Of a stretch of DNA of 18,881 nt, positions 15,920-18,881 are shown one piece after another. The notes beneath the pieces were generated by a model. It did no database searches, was not told the origin of the DNA, and was given only the letters and a program-made list of their open reading frames with translations. Position 1 is the first letter of the stretch. Each line of letters opens with the position of its first letter. The DNA comes from Chitinophagaceae bacterium UBA5175. Its GTDB lineage: Bacteria; Bacteroidota; Bacteroidia; Chitinophagales; Chitinophagaceae. A program made the position numbers and the translations under genes. The stretch spans positions 40,331 to 59,211 of the forward strand of contig DHWT01000187.1 of the NCBI GenBank assembly GCA_002413325.1. Direction: 5' to 3'.

Positions 15920-16429
15920 ATGTGCCCTGATCTCCGGATTTCTTTCACCCTGCTTTTTTTATGTCTTGCTGCCCTGCATATTTTTGCCGGAACGGGATTT
16001 GCCGGGCCGGTCAAAAAAAACATCTTTCAGTTGAATCCTGTTGAGGAAAGGGTTCCCTTACGGCCTGTTTCACTATCTGTGCAGGCAACAAAACGGGTTC
16101 CTCCTTCCGTCAAGGATGTAAAGGCTGCATCCGGCGGCCGGATTTGTTCCTGCCAGATTTTAAATCTGGGATCTTCCAATTATGACCACCGGCTTGTGGT
16201 GCTTCTCGCAGAAAAAACAAATGACGGAAGCCCGTCAGTTTTCAGTGTGGCTAAAAGCCGCATTCAGAAAGAAAAAAAATATCTGAAACAGATGTTTTAC
16301 GACAAAGTTAAAGTAGTCGCCGAAATGCAGGAAACCGGTTCCTGCATTTCGATGTTTTACCGGCTCCGGTCGGCCGACAGCCACCTGCAGTTATATGAAA
16401 TCCTGAATGCGGATATTGCTGACCGTTGA
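15920..16429 (+). CDS. Small secreted protein of unknown function
   Basis: I do not recognise this 169-residue protein. The ATG at 15920 gives a signal peptide (RISFTLLFLCLAALHIFAG, likely cut near TGFAG at residue 28); an upstream TTG at 15902 is in frame but less likely. The mature part starts with a low-complexity, proline-rich linker (to about 68). A compact domain follows, beginning with GGRICSCQILNLGSS (Cys76 and Cys78) and containing VVLLAEKTNDGS, the charged stretch SRIQKEKKYLKQMFYDKVKVV and GSCISMFYRLR (Cys142). Three cysteines outside the signal peptide could make a disulphide or bind metal. Codon use resembles the neighbours. It is the only plus-strand gene in the right half and converges on panB with a 28-base gap holding the palindrome CGGTTAACCG (16430-16439). 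Confidence 0.65.
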   Translation: MCPDLRISFTLLFLCLAALHIFAGTGFAGPVKKNIFQLNPVEERVPLRPVSLSVQATKRVPPSVKDVKAASGGRICSCQILNLGSSNYDHRLVVLLAEKTNDGSPSVFSVAKSRIQKEKKYLKQMFYDKVKVVAEMQETGSCISMFYRLRSADSHLQLYEILNADIADR

Positions 16430-16457
16430 CGGTTAACCGGAATGTTCAGCCTTCAAG

Positions 16458-17261
16458 CTAATATTGTTCCTGCTCGCTGGGGAAGTCGTTCGATTTTACA
16501 TCTTTAATATACCGCTGAACGGCCTGGGTGATGGGTTCGTGGAGATTGAGGTACTGGCGCAGGAACCGCGGTTTGAATTCGGTATTGATGCCCAGCAGGT
16601 CGTGCATGACCAGCACCTGGCCATCACAATATTTTCCGGCGCCGATCCCAATAACCGGGATGCGCACGGTTTCTGCCACTTCTTTGGCCAGCATGGCGGG
16701 GATCTTTTCCAGCACGATGGCGAAACAGCCGGTTTCTTCCAGTAAGAGCGCGTCGCTCTTTAACTTATTGGCTTCCATTTCCTCTTTTGCCCGAACGGTA
16801 TAGGTACCGAATTTATATATGGACTGGGGAGTCAGGCCCAGGTGCCCCATCACAGGCACACCGGCAGCCAGGATTCTTTTCACGGATTCCAGCACTTCTT
16901 CACCGCCTTCCAGTTTAACACCATGGGCGCCTGTTTCTTTCATGATCCGGATGGCGGATACCAAGGCTTCTTTTGAGTTGGATTGATAGGACCCGAATGG
17001 CAGATCCACGATAACCAGAGAACGGGCCACCCCGCGGATCACGGATGAGGCATGATAGATCATTTGGTCCAGCGTAATGGGCAGGGTGGTTTCATGACCT
17101 GCCATCACATTGGAAGCGGAATCTCCCACCAGGATCACATCGATACCCGCCTGATCGAATAAGCGCGCAAATGAAAAATCATAGGCCGTGATCATGGAAA
17201 TCCGTTCCCCGTTCGCCTTCATATTCTGAAGGATATGGGTTGTAATTTTTTTTGGCACCAT
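16458..17261 (-). CDS. panB: 3-methyl-2-oxobutanoate hydroxymethyltransferase (ketopantoate hydroxymethyltransferase)
   Basis: The first committed step of pantothenate and coenzyme A synthesis: it transfers a hydroxymethyl group from methylenetetrahydrofolate to alpha-ketoisovalerate, giving ketopantoate, in the cytoplasm. The start at 17261 gives 267 residues, a normal PanB length, and begins MVPKKITTHILQNMKANGERI as family members do. Metal ligands are Asp47 (LVGDSASNVMAGHETTLPI), Asp86 (VIVDLPFGSY) and Glu118 (GVKLEGGEE); the catalytic base is Glu185 (AIVLEKIPA). GHLGLTPQSIYKFG and GIGAGKYCDGQVLVMHDLLG are also typical. The open frame extends 34 codons upstream to a TTG at 17363 that overlaps the ppx stop, but that stretch is translated repeat DNA and is rejected. 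It lies downstream of ppk1-ppx; panC is not in the window. Confidence 0.95.
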   Translation of the reverse strand: MVPKKITTHILQNMKANGERISMITAYDFSFARLFDQAGIDVILVGDSASNVMAGHETTLPITLDQMIYHASSVIRGVARSLVIVDLPFGSYQSNSKEALVSAIRIMKETGAHGVKLEGGEEVLESVKRILAAGVPVMGHLGLTPQSIYKFGTYTVRAKEEMEANKLKSDALLLEETGCFAIVLEKIPAMLAKEVAETVRIPVIGIGAGKYCDGQVLVMHDLLGINTEFKPRFLRQYLNLHEPITQAVQRYIKDVKSNDFPSEQEQY

Positions 17262-17301
17262 AGAATTGGGTTGGAGTATAAAGATATTGTGTTTTAGTTG
17301 T

Positions 17302-17337
17302 CGTTTGACCGTTGACCGTTGGTCGTTGACTGTTGGA
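17302..17337. repeat. Degenerate 7-base tandem repeat between ppx and panB
   Basis: About five copies of a CGTTGAC-like unit run on the plus strand: CGTTTGAC, CGTTGAC, CGTTGGT, CGTTGAC and TGTTGGA. Translated in the panB frame this gives the odd segment PTVNDQRSTVKRQ, which PanB proteins lack. The array therefore lies in the intergenic spacer, 41 bases upstream of the chosen panB ATG. Confidence 0.75.
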
Positions 17338-17355
17338 GGTGAGGATTTCAGCTTA

Positions 17356-18258
17356 TCAGGCAACAGCTGGCAGGCCTTTTGCCTGCCGTTCCCGGTATAA
17401 CGCCTGTATTAATCCGTCCGCCAGCCCGATTTTGGGGACGAAAATTTCATCCGCATCGATCCAGCGCATCACGTTCACATAGATTTGAAGGGCCGGTACA
17501 ATTACATCTGCCCGGTCTTCCTTGAGATTATAAAGCCGCATACGGTCCGGCACCGAAAAGCTGCTCAGTTCCTTGTAATAATCTTTTAATAATTCCAGCG
17601 GAAGCGGTTTACCGTCTTTTCGTTTTGAGAGGGAAAAAACTTTATTGATGTTTCCACCCGAACCAATGGCTGTAAGATGTTTTACCATGGAACGCATTTC
17701 TTTTTTCAGGAAATCCTTCATCTGGTCCCAGTGGGCTTCCGTAACCTGGTTCTTAATCAGCCGGATGGTTCCGATATTGAATGATTTCTTGAACAGGAGC
17801 TTATTGTCAGCGAAACAGGTTAGTTCCGTGCTGCCGCCTCCCACATCAACATACAAATAGGAATTGTCCGTGTTCAGGTTTTCTGCAATATGGTTTTCAT
17901 AAATAAATGCGGCTTCGTCATCCCCGCTGATGATCTCGATACGGATGCCGGTGGACTGGGCGACGGTTTCCAGAATCTGCGGACCATTCTGCGCATCCCG
18001 CATTGCAGAAGTGGCGGCTGCTTTATAATCTATTACGCGGTATGCGTCCATCAAATATTTGAAAGAACGGATCGTGTTGAGTAGCATAGAGGTTTTCATT
18101 TCTGAGATCTCCTTCTTTTCAAACACATCAAAACCCAGTCGGAGCGGAACGCGAACCAGGTTCAATTTCTCGAAAACCGGTTTCTTTTCTGTTTCGGATA
18201 CTTCCGTAATCAGCAACCTGGCTGCATTGCTCCCGATATCTATGGCTGCCAATATCAT
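17356..18258 (-). CDS. ppx: Ppx/GppA-family phosphatase (exopolyphosphatase or pppGpp phosphatase)
   Basis: A cytoplasmic enzyme of 300 residues that removes terminal phosphate from polyphosphate and/or converts pppGpp to ppGpp. It has the two-lobed ASKHA (actin-like) fold: phosphate-1 loop AAIDIGSNAARLLI with Asp7, SGDDEAAFIY with the catalytic Glu115, and phosphate-2 loop YVDVGGGSTELTCF with Asp138 and Glu145. AIGSGGNINKVF follows at 197-208. It ends after the second lobe, so it lacks the C-terminal HD-type domain of the about 510-residue E. coli Ppx and resembles the short type. Its start lies 11 bases after the ppk1 stop, supporting one operon and a role in polyphosphate turnover. Whether polyphosphate or pppGpp is the main substrate cannot be told from sequence. 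Confidence 0.93.
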   Translation of the reverse strand: MILAAIDIGSNAARLLITEVSETEKKPVFEKLNLVRVPLRLGFDVFEKKEISEMKTSMLLNTIRSFKYLMDAYRVIDYKAAATSAMRDAQNGPQILETVAQSTGIRIEIISGDDEAAFIYENHIAENLNTDNSYLYVDVGGGSTELTCFADNKLLFKKSFNIGTIRLIKNQVTEAHWDQMKDFLKKEMRSMVKHLTAIGSGGNINKVFSLSKRKDGKPLPLELLKDYYKELSSFSVPDRMRLYNLKEDRADVIVPALQIYVNVMRWIDADEIFVPKIGLADGLIQALYRERQAKGLPAVA

Positions 18259-18269
18259 AGGTGTGGAAT

Positions 18270-18881
18270 TTAAATGGTAACCATCGGGTCAGCCGGTTCG
18301 TGGGAAGCCGGCTCGGGCAAGACGTTCATTTTACCTGTTTTCTGATTCAGGTATTGGTATGTCTCGATTTGTGAACGCACCTTCCTGGATTGATCTTTTT
18401 TGTAATGATTCTGCAAATTATTATCGAGCCACCTGGCTTTCACATTATCTGAAAGCTGGATCTGCAATATTTCATTCAGTTCCTGGCGGATACCGGCATC
18501 CAGCACCGGGCAGGTTGCTTCGACCCGGTGATCCAAATTACGCACCATCCAGTCTGCCGAAGATATATAAACTTTTTCTTTACCCTGGTTGTGGAATATG
18601 AAAATACGGGCATGTTCCAGGTATTCATCCAGGATGCTGATCGCCGTTACAGGCTTTTTAAATTTCGCGTTTTCAGGCATCATGCAGAATATTCCCCGTA
18701 CGATCAACCGGATTTCCACGCCGGCACGGGCTGCTTCATATAGTTTGTATATGAGTTCTTCGTCAGAAAGCGAATTCACTTTGAGCGTGATGGATGCGGG
18801 CTTTTTATTTTTTGCTGCTTTGATTTCCGAATTGACCATACGGTATAATTCCTTACGCAGGTATATCGGGCAGGGGATCAG
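18270..18881 (-). CDS. ppk1: Polyphosphate kinase 1, C-terminal part (runs off right edge)
   Basis: Makes inorganic polyphosphate from the gamma-phosphate of ATP and can run in reverse. Only the last 203 residues are in the window; the frame is open to base 18881 with no start, so the internal ATG at 18839 is not the beginning. The fragment covers the C-terminal kinase domain: YLRKELYRMVNSEI, ITLKVNSLSDEELIYKLYEA, GVEIRLIVRGIFCMMP, the YLEHARIFIF motif (its His appears to correspond to the second active-site His of E. coli PPK1), VYISSADWMVRNLDHRVE and LSDNVKARWLDNNLQNHY. The last 35 or so residues (QIETYQYLNQKTGKMNVLPE and on) are a short variable tail. The main phosphorylated His lies upstream, outside the window. 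First gene of the ppk1-ppx pair. Confidence 0.96.
   Translation of the reverse strand: MIPCPIYLRKELYRMVNSEIKAAKNKKPASITLKVNSLSDEELIYKLYEAARAGVEIRLIVRGIFCMMPENAKFKKPVTAISILDEYLEHARIFIFHNQGKEKVYISSADWMVRNLDHRVEATCPVLDAGIRQELNEILQIQLSDNVKARWLDNNLQNHYKKDQSRKVRSQIETYQYLNQKTGKMNVLPEPASHEPADPMVTI

Noticed and set aside
16427..16439. Palindrome CGGTTAACCG after the small secreted protein as a terminator
   Set aside because: It has no loop and no T run; it may be incidental between converging genes.

Overview
The window looks like an ordinary chromosomal segment of a Bacteroidota bacterium, most likely of the Chitinophagaceae/Chitinophagales type. This is inferred from two outer-membrane receptors with carboxypeptidase-regulatory-like N-terminal domains, an OmpA protein with a PorT-like barrel and thrombospondin-type-3 repeats, a secreted S8 peptidase, Bacteroidota-style -7 elements (TAnnTTTG) at some starts, no clear Shine-Dalgarno sequences, and moderate GC with AT-rich gaps. 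I see no phage, plasmid, insertion-sequence, CRISPR or recognisable defence genes. I found no convincing undescribed multi-gene system; the interest is in regulatory DNA, small repeats, start-site questions and one unrecognised secreted protein.

Layout, left to right. The 5' part of topA (-) runs off the left edge. Next come an OMP_b-brl_3-type outer-membrane protein (-) with direct repeats in its upstream DNA, tRNA-His(GTG) (-) with its own -7 element, and an inverted-repeat patch. The Prc/Tsp-type carboxy-terminal processing protease (+) follows, closed by a clean intrinsic terminator. Converging on it is a minus-strand run: S8 subtilisin-like peptidase, then a YbjJ-like MFS transporter whose ATG abuts a terminator-like hairpin. 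Upstream of these on the same strand are the OmpA/TSP3 protein, an ALDH7-type aldehyde dehydrogenase and a large TonB-dependent receptor ending in a GC-rich terminator.

An AT-rich divergent region (15574-15919) separates that receptor from a small plus-strand gene for an unrecognised secreted protein. The right end is a minus-strand cluster: ppk1 (3' part only), ppx/gppA and panB. ppk1 and ppx are 11 bases apart and form a plausible polyphosphate synthesis/degradation operon. panB follows after a 97-base gap that contains a degenerate 7-base tandem repeat.

Several open reading frames extend upstream through TTG or GTG codons. For panB, the S8 peptidase, the MFS transporter, ALDH, the second TonB receptor and the small secreted protein I chose internal ATG starts, because these place signal peptides or family-typical N termini at the beginning of the protein.
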